Assembly (NCBI GenBank): GCA_027943245.1 | Contig: JANDJZ010000424.1 | Coordinates: forward strand, 1-53,636 | DNA from: Acanthamoeba sp. SK_2022b | Lineage: Eukaryota; Discosea; Longamoebia; Acanthamoebidae | Length of the DNA stretch: 53,636 bases | Reading direction: 5' to 3' | Shown here: positions 1-13,600 of the stretch, piece after piece | Layout: each line of letters opens with the position of its first letter | How positions within the stretch are numbered: position 1 is the first letter of the stretch | Translations under genes and position numbers: made by a program | Notes under the pieces: generated by a model | Databases searched by the model: none | Told to the model about the DNA's origin: nothing | Seen by the model: the letters and a program-made list of their open reading frames with translations, nothing else

Positions 1-1110
1 GAATGGTTCGCCGAGGAAGGCAAGCGGGTCTACGGCGACACCATTCCGCAGCCTCAGGCGGGCCGCCGCATCATCGTGCAGAAAGAGCCGATAGGCGTGT
101 TCGCCGCCATCACTCCGTGGAACTTCCCGGCGGCGATGATCACCCGCAAAGCCGGCCCCGGCTGGGCGGCGGGCTGTACCGGGGTGATCCGTCCCGCCAG
201 CCAGACCCCGTTCTCGGCGCTGGCGATCGCCGTGCTGGCGGAGCGCGCCGGGCTGCCCGCCGGGGTGTGCAACGTGATCACCGGCCCCAGTAAAGGCATC
301 GGCGGCGAGCTCACCGCCAACCCGGACGTGCGTAAACTCTCCTTCACCGGCAGCACCGAAGTCGGCGCGCAGCTGCTGGCCCAGTGTGCGCCCACCATCA
401 AGAAAACCAGTATGGAGCTGGGCGGCAACGCGCCGTTTATCGTGTTCGACGACGCCGATCTGGACGCCGCCGTGGCCGGCGCGGTCGCCTCGAAATACCG
501 CAACGCCGGCCAGACCTGCGTCTGCACCAACCGTTTTCTGGTGCAGGACGGCGTGTACGACGCCTTCGCCGCCAAACTGAAAGCCGCCGTCGCCAAGCTG
601 AAAGTCGGCAACGGCCTGGATGACGGCGTCACCATCGGCCCCTTGATTAACCCGGACGCGGTGGAGAAAGTGCGCGAGCATATCGCCGACGCCGTCGAGC
701 ACGGTGCCTCGGTGCTGCTGGGCGGCAAGCCTGACGCGCTGGGCGGCAATTTCTTCACCCCGACCATCCTGACCGACGTACCGCGCACGGCGAAAATCTT
801 CCGCGAGGAAACGTTCGGCCCGGTGGCGCCCCTGATCCGCTTCAACCAGGAAGCGGAAGCCATCGAACTGGCCAACGACACGCCGTTCGGCCTGGCCGCT
901 TACTTCTACAGCCGCGACATCGGCCGGGTGATGCGCGTGGCCGAAGCGCTGGAGTACGGCATCGTCGGCATCAACGAAGGGCTGATTTCCACCGAGGTGG
1001 CGCCGTTCGGCGGCATGAAGCACTCCGGTTTGGGCCGCGAAGGCTCAAAATACGGCATCGAGGACTATCTCGAGATCAAATACCTGTGCCTTGGCGGTTT
1101 GGGCGCTTGA
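1..1110 (+). CDS. gabD: Succinate-semialdehyde dehydrogenase, GabD type (5' end missing)
   Basis: This is the last 369 codons of an aldehyde dehydrogenase; the frame is open from base 1, so the N-terminal part lies outside the window. GabD oxidises succinate semialdehyde to succinate with NADP+, the last step of GABA breakdown in the cytosol. Visible family hallmarks are TPWNFP, the FTGSTEVG cofactor loop, the catalytic Glu in MELGGNAP and the catalytic Cys in AGQTCVC. The C-terminal stretch [17 protein letters not shown] is typical of the enterobacterial GabD group. Neighbouring genes show no other GABA-pathway member, so it may act on other semialdehydes. Family assignment is firm; exact substrate is inferred. 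Confidence 0.9.
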   Translation, partial: EWFAEEGKRVYGDTIPQPQAGRRIIVQKEPIGVFAAITPWNFPAAMITRKAGPGWAAGCTGVIRPASQTPFSALAIAVLAERAGLPAGVCNVITGPSKGIGGELTANPDVRKLSFTGSTEVGAQLLAQCAPTIKKTSMELGGNAPFIVFDDADLDAAVAGAVASKYRNAGQTCVCTNRFLVQDGVYDAFAAKLKAAVAKLKVGNGLDDGVTIGPLINPDAVEKVREHIADAVEHGASVLLGGKPDALGGNFFTPTILTDVPRTAKIFREETFGPVAPLIRFNQEAEAIELANDTPFGLAAYFYSRDIGRVMRVAEALEYGIVGINEGLISTEVAPFGGMKHSGLGREGSKYGIEDYLEIKYLCLGGLGA

Positions 1111-1117
1111 TGCGATC

Positions 1118-1139
1118 GGCCTCCGCGTCTGCGGGGGCC
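1118..1139 (+). terminator. GC-rich hairpin after gabD
   Basis: A 9-bp stem (GGCCTCCGC / GCGGGGGCC, one G-T pair) with a GTCT loop begins 7 bases after the gabD stop. It is not followed by a clear T run, so it is at best a weak terminator or a processing hairpin. Confidence 0.35.
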
Positions 1140-1211
1140 CTGTCTGGCAGATCCGGAAAGCCTTTGCTACCTTTAGGCCTCTCGTTCGAACGGTTAAAAG
1201 GAATTTCCAGT

Positions 1212-1625
1212 ATGCAACCTCTCGTGATACAGCTGCCCGGCTTTTACGTCGCCGGCCAAACGGTCAGAACCACCAATCAGGACGAAACCCGGCCCGAGAC
1301 GGCAAAAATCCCGGCGCTGTGGTCAGACTTTTTCGCCACCTCGCCCGCCACGCCGGTCTATGGGGTCTACTCCAACTACGCCTCCGACGCCGGCGGGCCG
1401 TTTGACGTCACCGCCGGCAGCGCGGCAGAGAGCGGTTTGCACATCCAACCCGGCCGCTATCTGGTGTTCCAGGCCCGTGGCGCCATGCCGGCGGCGGTTA
1501 TCGCAGGCTGGCAAGCCATCTGGGCCTACTTCGAGCAACACCCGGAAATCGAACGCCGCTTCCTGACCGACTTCGAAGCCTATACCGGCCCCGAGGCGGT
1601 CGATATCCATATCGGCTGCCGCTAA
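1212..1625 (+). CDS. GyrI-like / effector-binding domain protein
   Basis: A 137-residue protein that looks like a free-standing GyrI-like small-molecule-binding domain (the effector domain fused to AraC- and MerR-type activators elsewhere). Visible features are the opening strand QLPGFYVAGQTVRT, the central VYGVYSNYASDAGGPFDV segment, a GRYLVFQARG strand and a WQAIWAYFEQHPEIERRF helix near the C terminus. No DNA-binding part is present. The ATG at 1212 is chosen because AAGGA lies about 10 bases upstream; longer open frames reach back over the gabD stop without ribosome-binding sites. It is followed 20 bases later by the glyoxalase-fold gene, so the two may be cotranscribed. The ligand cannot be told from sequence. 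Confidence 0.7.
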   Translation: MQPLVIQLPGFYVAGQTVRTTNQDETRPETAKIPALWSDFFATSPATPVYGVYSNYASDAGGPFDVTAGSAAESGLHIQPGRYLVFQARGAMPAAVIAGWQAIWAYFEQHPEIERRFLTDFEAYTGPEAVDIHIGCR

Positions 1626-1644
1626 CGTAACAGTGAGATCGACG

Positions 1645-2016
1645 ATGATCACCTTCTCCCCCGCCATTCCGATCCTGCGCATTTTTGCGGTCGACAAGGC
1701 CAAAGAGTTTTATCTGGACTTTCTCGGCTTCACGCTGGAGTGGGAGCACCGTTTCAGCGAAGATCTGCCGCTGTACATGCAGGTGACCCGCGCCGGATTG
1801 ACGCTGCACCTGAGCGAACACTATGGCGACAGCACGCCCGGCGCCGCTATTTTCATCCCGGTGCACGATATCGACGCGCTGCACCGGGAGCTCACGGCCA
1901 AAAACTACCGCTATGCTCGGCCGGGGTTGGAGGTTGTCGACTGGTGCAAAGAGCTGAACCTGACCGATCCGTTCGGCAACCGCCTGCGGTTTTGCGAGCA
2001 GAGCCACGAGGCCTGA
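1645..2016 (+). CDS. Glyoxalase/bleomycin-resistance fold protein
   Basis: A 123-residue vicinal-oxygen-chelate fold protein. The N-terminal half carries PILRIFAVDKAKEFYLDFLG and the C-terminal half LNLTDPFGNRLRFCE, the usual end signature of glyoxalase and bleomycin-resistance-like proteins. Such proteins bind a metal and small molecules, or sequester a drug as a dimer. Metal ligands cannot be assigned with confidence. The ATG at 1645 is preferred over a GTG at 1633 because it begins the conserved fold directly; neither has a strong ribosome-binding site. It lies tail to tail with the cupin gene, six bases apart. Drug-binding and enzymatic roles are both possible. Confidence 0.75.
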   Translation: MITFSPAIPILRIFAVDKAKEFYLDFLGFTLEWEHRFSEDLPLYMQVTRAGLTLHLSEHYGDSTPGAAIFIPVHDIDALHRELTAKNYRYARPGLEVVDWCKELNLTDPFGNRLRFCEQSHEA

Positions 2017-2022
2017 GCGGCC

Positions 2023-2418
2023 TTATTGCCGGTACTCCGCCTCGCTGACCGCCTCCAGCCAGGTCACCGGGCTGCCGTCCACCGCTTCGGCGATGGCGAT
2101 ATGGGTCATGGCGGTGTCCGGCGTCGCGCCGTGCCAGTGTTTGACGCCTGCCGGGATCCAGACGATATCGCCGGGGTGCATTTCCTGCGTGGTCTCGCCC
2201 CACATTTGGATCCACCCGCGCCCCTGGGTGACGATCAGCGTCTGGCCGAGCGGATGCGTATGCCAGGCCGTGCGGGCGCCGGGCTCAAAGGTGACGGTCG
2301 CGCCGCCCACCCTGGCCGGCGCGTCACCGGCGAACGGCGCGTCGATGCGCACCTGCCCGGTAAAATATTCTGCCGAACCGCGCTGTGATGGGATCGAACC
2401 GCTGCGTTGTATTTTCAT
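2023..2418 (-). CDS. Small single-domain cupin
   Basis: A 131-residue single cupin barrel. Cupin motif 1 is visible as [20 protein letters not shown] (two His metal ligands, Gln/Glu position, GxG turn) and motif 2 as [17 protein letters not shown] (third His ligand). The arrangement resembles the Mn-binding small cupins that include bacterial hydroxynitrile lyases and carboxymuconolactone-decarboxylase-associated cupins. The gene is divergent from a LysR-type regulator, a common arrangement when the regulator controls the neighbour. The reaction is not predictable from sequence. Confidence 0.8.
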   Translation of the reverse strand: MKIQRSGSIPSQRGSAEYFTGQVRIDAPFAGDAPARVGGATVTFEPGARTAWHTHPLGQTLIVTQGRGWIQMWGETTQEMHPGDIVWIPAGVKHWHGATPDTAMTHIAIAEAVDGSPVTWLEAVSEAEYRQ

Positions 2419-4598
<2,180 letters not shown>

Positions 4599-4601
4599 GA
4601 A

Positions 4602-7600
4602 TCAGAGACTCTCGTTAAGCGCTTGCCCGATCTTCGCCTCACACAGCAGGATGTTGTGGTGATGACAAGCCAGCGGGATAACCTGCAGCCGCTTGCAGGC
4701 GGCGCCAAGCCCATTATCTTTCACCGCCAGCAGCGGCGCCGTGACCGCTTCCGGCAACTGCGGGTTACCCTCCATCGCCTTGAACAACGTCACCTTCGTG
4801 GTTTGCAGCCTGCGGCTCAGACTCCCCTCAGACAGCCGTCGCTCCGCCTGCCCTGCGGCCATGGCGCGTGTCGCCGCCTCGCCCTCGATGCCCAACGCCG
4901 GCAACAGCTGCTCCAAAGGCAACTCCGCCGTGGCCTGCCGGTAGAAGCTGTCCAGCAGATACAGTTGCACGTTACGGCAGCCGCGCGCCTCCAGCCGGGC
5001 GGCAATCTCCAGCGCGATGATGCCCCCCAGCGACCAACCGAGAATGCGCACCGGTCCGGCGCCTTGCAGCAGGCCGGCGGCGATCATGTCGTTCAGATAC
5101 CGTTCGGCCAGATCGCCGAGCGAGTCGATGGCCGGTTGATGGTAAAGGTTATGGTTGTCGACGCCGTAACAGTTGAATCGCCCCTGCAACGGCTGAGCGA
5201 AAGCGTGAAACGCTTCCGCCCCCACCAGCGCCGGGTGGATCATCCATACGACGGGCGCGCCCTCTGCCCAACGGTTAAGCGGCAAGACCAGGCGGCGTTC
5301 GTTGGCGGCCAGCAGGTTTTTCAGGGTGCGGCTTTGCAACAGCTGCACCACCGGCACCGGCGCGGCCATCAGTTCGCCCATGCCGACACACAGGGAAATG
5401 GCCTTGATCGAGGTGCCGCCCAGCAGGAAGAAATCGTCCGTCATGCCGACCTGCCCGCACTGCAGCGCAGCCTGCCACAGCGCGCACAGCTGCTGTTCCA
5501 GCTCGTTCGCGGGAGCGACATAGGCCTGCGGTTCGCTCGCCGCCGGCGCAGGCAACGCCTTGCGATCCAGTTTGCCGCTGGAGTTATATGGCAGAGCGTC
5601 CAGCCGCATCAGCGCCGCAGGCAGCATGTACAACGGCAGTTGCCCGCTCATAAAGGCCAGCAGCGCCGATTCATCCAGCGGCGCCTCGCTGACGTAATAC
5701 AGCGCCAGGCGCTGCCGATGCGCCTCCGACAGCACGACCGCGCAGCAGGATTTGATCGCGCCGAACGCCAGCGCACATTGCTCGACCTCTCCCAGCTCAA
5801 CGCGGTAGCCGTTGATTTTCACCTGAAAATCCATACGGCCGAGGAACTCCAGGTTGCCGTCCGGCAAATAGCGGCCGGCGTCGCCGGTGCGATAAAGCCG
5901 CTCCCCCAGTTCCGGATGGTAGATGAACTTCTCTTCGGTCAGCGACGGATTGCGGTAATAGCCGCGCGCCACGCCGGCCCCACCGATGTATTGCTCTCCC
6001 GGCAAGCAAGGCGGCAGTACGCGCTGATGGCGATCCAGCACGTAAAAGCGCTGATGCGCCATCGCCTGGCCGTAAGGCACGCTGGGCGCCAGGATCGGCG
6101 TTTCCGGGATGTCGTACAGGATCGACCAAATGGAGCTCTCGGTCGCGCCCCCGGCGCTGACGATCCGGCACCCTGGCCGCCATTGGCGAATACGCGCCGG
6201 CAGTTGGCGGGAGATCACCTCGCCCACCAGCACCACATTGCGCAGCTGCGGCCACTGCGCCTGCGACGCGGCGGACTCCAACTGCTCCACCAGCAGCGTC
6301 ATCACTGAAGGCGCGGAGTTCCAGAAGGTTACGCCCTGGGTCATCAACAGCCGATGCCAGGCCTCAGGCTGGTAGCGTTCGGTTTCGGACGGCATCACTA
6401 TGGCGCCCCCCACCGACAGCAGGCCGAAAATATCGAACACCGAAATGTCGAAACTCAACGCGCTGAGCGCCAACCCGCGATCGTCCGCGCCGAGTTCCAG
6501 CTGGTGCAACGTATCGATGATGCTGTTCACCGCGCCGCGATGTTCTATCGCCACCCCTTTCGGCGCGCCGGTAGAGCCGGAGGTGAAGATCACATAGGCC
6601 AGCGCGGAAGGTGCCGGCAAAACAGCCTCGCCCGGCGGAGCCGGCGGCAACTCCATGACGGCTCCCTGCGGATCGATCGTCAACAGCCTGGCCTCGCCGC
6701 TGGCCCTCCACTCCCGGCTGCTCAAAATCACCCGGGTCTGCGACTGCGCGACGATATCGAGGCGGCGGCGTTCCGGCCAGGCGCCGTCCAGCGGCAAATA
6801 GGCCTTGCCGGCCATCAGAATCGCCAGCACCGCAATGATCTGCGCCCGCCCTTTGTCCACCATCACTGCGATGGTCTCGGCGCGCATGTCCGCGTGCTCA
6901 CGCAGCTGCAACGACAACGTCAGCGCCCGCCGATACAGCTCACCGTAGCTCAGCTCGCCCCATTCATCGACGATTGCCACCCGCTGCGGATCGCGCTCAG
7001 CCTGACGGATGAAGTCATGATGGATGGCGCGTTCGAAATCGTAGGCCGGCGGACAGGATTGATGGAAGGCGCGCTGCCGCGCCATTTCACTCTCCGAGAT
7101 CAGCGCCAATTGGCTGACGCGCTGCTCCCCGTGATTGACGATCTGCGTGAGGATCGTCAGATAATACTCCCCCAGCAGCGCCAGCGTAGCCGGTGCAAAC
7201 AAGGCGGTGGCATAGTTGAAGATCGCCCGCCCGCCCTGCGTCGCCGACTGGATGCTCAGCGTCAAATCGAATTTGGCCGCCTGGTAGTGCGCCAGCAGAT
7301 CCTGCGGCGCCAGCCAGGCCGGCGCGGCCCCCGCCTCCTCCAGTGCGAACAGCGCCTGGAACAGCGGATGGCGCGACAGATCGCGCGGCACCTGCAGCAG
7401 TTCGATCAGCTGATCCAACGGCAAATTCTGATACCGCTGCGCCTGCAGCACGCCGTCAAAGACGCGATGCACATAATCGTTCAGCGACGCCGCATCGTCT
7501 ATTTGCGAGCGCAGCGGCAGCGTGTTGACGAAGAATCCGATCGCTGAGCGGGTCTCTGCCGCCGGTCGGTTGGCAACCGGCGTACCGACCAGAATGTCTT

Positions 7601-10600
7601 GCTGGCCGCTGAAGTAACCGAGCAGCAAATTAAAGGCCGCAAGATACAGCGCAAACGGCGTGACGCCCTGCTGCCGGGCGAACTGCGCCGCCTGCACCAC
7701 CAGCGCCTCCGGCAGCGCGATGACGTGGTTGGCGCCACGATGATCGAAGCGAGCCGGCCGCACGAAATCGAGCGGCATTTCCAGCGCCTGCCACCCCGCC
7801 AGGGCTTGGCGCCAATAGGCTTTCGCCTCATCCGCCTGAACGGAATCCAGCCAGCGCCGCTGCCAGACGGCATAGTCGCCATAGTGCAACGGCAACGCCG
7901 CCAGCCCGGCCTCTCGCCCTTGCCGCTGCGCCTGATACAGCACGTCCAGCTCCTGCAGCAGCACCGGCTGCGACCAGCCGTCAAACGCCAGGTGATGCAC
8001 CAGAATCAGGCTGTAATTCACCCACCCACCATCCGGCTGCGCCACCCGGTAAACGGCCGCCCTGATCGGCAATTCCGCCCCCAGCGCGAACGGCCGGTCG
8101 ATATCCTGCCGCAGCCTGTCCGGCCAGTGCGCCGCCTCCAGCGTCACGCGCTCCAGCGAAAGCGTCAGTTCACAGGCTCGGGATACGGCGCTTTGGGATG
8201 GCATCTGGACAATCAGGCTGTGTAAAACCTGATGCCGGGCGACGACCGCCTGTAAACTGCGCTCGTAAGCCGCCAGACACACCTCGTCGCCGAGACGGAA
8301 CAGCATCGGCACATGGTAAAGATTGCCGCCGCCGTTCAGATTCTCGATAAACCACAGCTGCAGCTGTGAAGAAGAGAGCGGATACTCGCGTTGCCGCAGC
8401 GGCGGGATCGACACCGGCGCGGCGCCCTGCTCCTGTTGCTGCAACACGCGACACAGCGAACGGATCGTCGGGAACCGCCCCAGCTCGCTCAGCGTTACCT
8501 CACGCGCCAGCCGCCGGCCGATCTGATAACAGGCCTGAATAGCCAGAAGAGAGTTGCCCCCCAGCGAGAAGAAGTTGTCCTCCACGCCGATATCCTGCCG
8601 CTGCAGCAAATCGCGCCACACCGCCAGACAGGCGTTCTCCCATTCGCCCTGCGCCGCGACGAACTCACGCACCGCCCTTTCCGGCTGCGGCAAGGCCTGT
8701 CGGGCTATCTTGCCGTTTTCGGTCAGCGGCAGCTGCGCCAGCTGCATCAGCGCCTGCGGCACCATGTACGGAGGCAGTTGGCTGCTCAAGTGCTGAGCCA
8801 GCGCCTGGGGGGCGATCGTCTCATCGGCAACGTAGTACGCGGCCAGGCAGGGCTGCGGTTGCGTGACGAGCACGCAGCAACAGGCGGTCACGCCCGGATA
8901 GGCGAGCACCGCATGTTCTATCTCCCCCAGCTCGATGCGATAGCCGTTCAGCTTGATCTGCTGATCGAGGCGCCCCATAAACTCCACGTTGCCATCCTCC
9001 AGCCATCGGCCCGCGTCGCCGGTGCGGTACACCCGCTCCTGCAGCTCGTCATGCCAGAAGAAACTCTCGGCGGTGCGTTGCGGATCGCCGTAATACCCGC
9101 GCGCCAAGCCCTCACCCGCCAGATAGATTTCCCCTCGCACCCCCGGCGCGACGGGCCGTCGCCCGGCGTCCAGGATATAGCAACGCTGGTGCGGCAACGG
9201 TTTGCCGTAAGGAATGCTGACCGACCGAATGTTCTGACCGCGCGGGACCTCGTACAGCATGGTGAAGATCGCCGCCTCCGTCGCGCCGCCGGCGCTGCAA
9301 AAGCGGCCGTGCGGCGCCCAGGCCAGGCAGCGTTCCGGCAGCGAGGTGGCGATCCAGTCGCCCCCCACCATCACAGCCCGCAGCGCCGGTGCCGGCCCTG
9401 CCGTTAACCCCGCGCCGTTCACATAATCCAGCAACAGCTCCATCAGCGCCGGTGCGCTCAGCCATTGCGTCACCCGATGGGCCATCATCAATTGATACCA
9501 GGCCTGCGGATTGCTCCTGTCCCGCTCGGCCGGCATCACGACCGCACCGCTGGCGCTCAGCGGGCTGAAAATGTCGAAGATCGCCAGATCGAAGCTCAAC
9601 GCGCTGAGGGCCAAGCTGCGATCCCGCTCGTTGAGGCCGAAATACCGCCGCACTCCCTCCAGCATGTTCACCGCGCTGCGATGTTCGATCGCCACGCCCT
9701 TCGGTGTACCGGTCGATCCTGAGGTGAAAATGATATAGGCCAGGCTGTCAGGCCCGGCATCCAGCGCCGGCAGGCGCTGTTCCGGCAGCGGCAGCTGCGC
9801 CGCCAGCCCTGCGGCATTCAGTTCGATCAGGTTGATCTCGGCGCAGGCCCAGGGTGCATCGCTGAGCAGCGTATTGATGCCGGCCTGCGCCATCACTTTC
9901 AGCCGCCGCTGCGGTGGCCATGCCGCCTCCATCGGCAAGAACGCCTTGCCGCACATCAGCGCCGCCAGCAGGGCTACCGGCTGCCGGCGCCCTTTGCCGG
10001 CGATGACGGCGATGGCGTCGCCGGTCACCCGTCCTTGCACGCGCAGCTGAGTGGCCAGCGTCAACGCCGCCTCGTGCAGCTCACCGTAAGTCATCTCCCC
10101 CTGCTCGTCGACAACCGCCACCGCCTGCGGACTGCGCCGCGCATGCTGCACGAAATCCTGTTGCAGGCTACGTTCAAACGCATAGCCGAAGGGGGATCCG
10201 GCCGGTAGCGCCTGGCTTTGCGGTTGCAAGCGGATGTTTTCCAGCGGCCAGTCGTCGTGGTGAGCCATCTGCTGCAATACGGCGAGATAGTAACCGGCCA
10301 GCCGATCCATCGACGCCTTGCTGAACAACGCCGAAGCGAAGTTGAAGCGCGCACGCATTTGCTCGCCCTGCGGCGTCAGCGTGAGCGTCAGGTCGAACTT
10401 GGCGGTGCGCTCATAAGCGCTCAGATCGACCACCGACAGCCAGTCCGGGCGCGCCTGCGCGCCGCCCTCGCTCTCCAGCGCGAACATGACCTGGAACAGC
10501 GGATGGCGAGAAAAATCGCGCGGCAGCGCCAGATCGTCCACCAGCGCTTCCAGCGACAGCGTCTGATGCTGCTGCGCCTGCAGCGTCGTGGCCGCCACCT

Positions 10601-13600
10601 GCCGCACAAACTCGGCGACGCGATGACGCGGATCGAGCCGCCGGCGTAAAGGCAGCGTATTGACGAAGAACCCAATCAGATTCTCCAGTTCGGGGCGGTT
10701 GCGGTTCGCCAGCGGCGTACCGACCATGACATCGTTCTGGCCGCTGTAGCGGGACAACAGCAGCATGAACCCCGCCAGCATCACCGCATGCAGCGTCACC
10801 CCCTCTCTGCGTGCCAGCGCATCCAGCGCCTTCACCAGCGCCGCCGGCAACGGTACTTCGCTGTTGTCACCGCGCTCGTCGAAGACCGCCGGCCGCAAAA
10901 AGTCCAACGGCAGATCGAGTTGCTGGCAACCTGCCAGCGCTTGCCGCCAAAAGGCCAATTCATCCGCCCGGCGCTGCACATTTTCCGGCGCTTGTTGCCA
11001 GCACGCATAGTCGAGGTATTGCAACGCCGGCTCTGTCGCCTCACGCCACGTCCCGCGATAGCGCGCGTCCAATTCCTGCAGCAGCACCTCAAGCGACCAG
11101 CCGTCAAAGACGATGTGATGGAACACCAACAGGCAAACGGTCGTTTCCCGCTCCGCCGCATCGCGGTAACGGTAGCGCGTGGCGCGCAGCGGCAGCTCGC
11201 GCGTCAAATCCATCGGCTGGCTGCAGGCTTGCGCCAGCGCAGCGTCAAATTCATCGGCGCTCAGCGTCAGCAAAGGTACCGGCAGCACGGTGTCGCTGAC
11301 CCACTGACTGGCTTCGCCCCGGTCATTCTGGCGGATCAGGCTGCGCAAGATCTGGTGGCGCTCGACGATCGCCTGCAGACACGCCGCAAAGCGTTCGTCA
11401 TCGACATCCGGCGGCAGCCGCAGCAGCACCGGCGACAGATAATGCGTGGCATTCACCGACAGTTGCTGAACAAACCACAGCCGCGACTGCTGAAGCGACA
11501 GCGGCGCCTCCCGCAGCCCGCCGGAGAGGATCGGCAGCTCATCCGGCGGCGCCTGCCGTTGGGCGGCGATGTGCTCGCTCAATGCGGCCACCGTCGGATG
11601 CTGATTCAACGTCAGTACCGAGATCTTTGCCCCCGGCAGTTTATTCACTTCGTGGCACAGCCTGATGGCCATAATGGAGTTGCCGCCGAGGCGGAAGAAG
11701 TTGTCGTCCACGCCAACATCGCCCCCCAGCAGCCGGTTGAACAGCGCCGACAGACGGGTCTCCAGCGGCGTGCCCGGCCGGCGAAACGCCGTTTGCGGCT
11801 CGACCGGCAGCGGTTCCGGCAATGCCCGGTAATCGACCTTGCGGCTCACCGTCAGCGGCAGCGCCGCCAGCGCCCGCATCGCCGAAGGCAACATGTAGTG
11901 CGGCAGCTGCGCCGCCAGGCGTTGCAAGATGTCGCCGGCCTCCGGCTCCGCGCCAGCTTGCGGCACATACCAAGCCGCCAGCTGGTCCGTAGTGCCGGGA
12001 CGCAGACTCACCACCGCCTCGGCCACCTCAGGCAGCGCACGCAGCTGCATTTCTATTTCGCCCAATTCGATGCGATAGCCGTTGATCTTGATTTGCTGAT
12101 CGTGCCGCCCGAGATACTCCAGACCGCCGTCGGCCAAGCGCCGCACTCTGTCACCGGTGCGATACAGGCGCCGGTACGGTTCCCGCAGTTCAAATGGGTT
12201 GGCGACGAACGTGGACGCCGTCAGCGCCGGCAGGTTCAGGTATCCCCGCGCCAACCCCACGCCGGCCAGGCACAGCTCGCCTTCTACGCCCAACGGTAAC
12301 AAATTATCTTTCTCGTCAATCACATAACAACGCATATTGGCGATAGCGTGGCCGATATTGCGCGCGCCGTTGCGGCGATAGATATTCAGGCTGGCGCTGA
12401 CCGAGGCTTCGGTCGGGCCATACATGTTGGCGACCTGCATGCCGCTGGCCAGGTAATGGTCGAGCGCTTCCTGCGCGGTCGCCTCACCGCCGGTCGCGAG
12501 ATAGCGCACCGAAGCCGGAAGTTCAGGCAAGGTGCCAAGCAGCGCCGGCGGCAGGAAGCAGGCCTCGATGCCCCAGGCCGCCATCTGTTCGCACAACTGC
12601 GCCGGATCCCGCCGCTGCGCTTCGCTCGCGATGAACAGCCGGTGACCATTGTCCAGAGCCACGAACACTTCGAAAACGTGCGCGTCAAACGCCAGCGACG
12701 CGAACTGCAGGCAGTTGAGCGCATCCGGCTCATTGCACAACAAACGCTGCGTGTGGCCCCGCACCATATTGGCCGCGCCCCGGTGCTCGCACAGCGTGCC
12801 TTTTGGCCGCCCGGAAGTGCCGGAGGTGTAAATCACGTAGGCCAACTGCAGGGCGTCCACACTCGGCAAGGCTGCGGCATCCGCGTCGGCGAGCGGTTCA
12901 TCTGCCGACAGGCAAAGACCGCCTGGCGCCAATCGCTGCGCCGCAGCCTGCAACGCGTTTTCGGTCAAGACGATCGGGCTGTTGACCTCTTGCAGGATAT
13001 AATCCAGCCGCTGTGCCGGCGCGGCGGGATCCAGCGGCACATAGGCACCGCCCGCCTTCATGATGGCCAGCATCGCCACCACCGCCTCCGCGCTGCGCTG
13101 CAGATACAGCGGGATCAGCGTCTCCGGCGGCATGGCCACGCCGCACAGCCGTTGATACTCCGCCCGCAGCCGCCGCGCCAGACGATCGCTGCGCTGCGCC
13201 AGCTGGCGGTAGCTGAGCGATCCTTTGGCATCGGTCACGGCGACGCGATCCGGGTGACGGCGCGCCTGTCTGGCCACGCCCTCGAGCAGCGTCGCTTCCA
13301 CATCGGCCGTTGCCGGCCCGCTCTCCCAGCCGTCGCGGCAGCGTAAAACCTGCTGCGCCGTCAGCTGCGGCCAAGCGGCAATCGGCGCGTCCGGTTCGGT
13401 TAACGCGCGCTGCAACAGCCAGAGATACTGCTCCGCCATCTCCGTCATTTGGGTCGCGTCGAACAGATCGGGGCGGTAGCGCAGACGAAACTCAAAGGCC
13501 TGCTCGGTAGGCTGATACTCCAGCAGCAGTTCCGAACCGGCCAAATCGACGTTGAAGCGATGATTGACGCCGATGCGACAACCGTCGAGCGCCAGCGGCG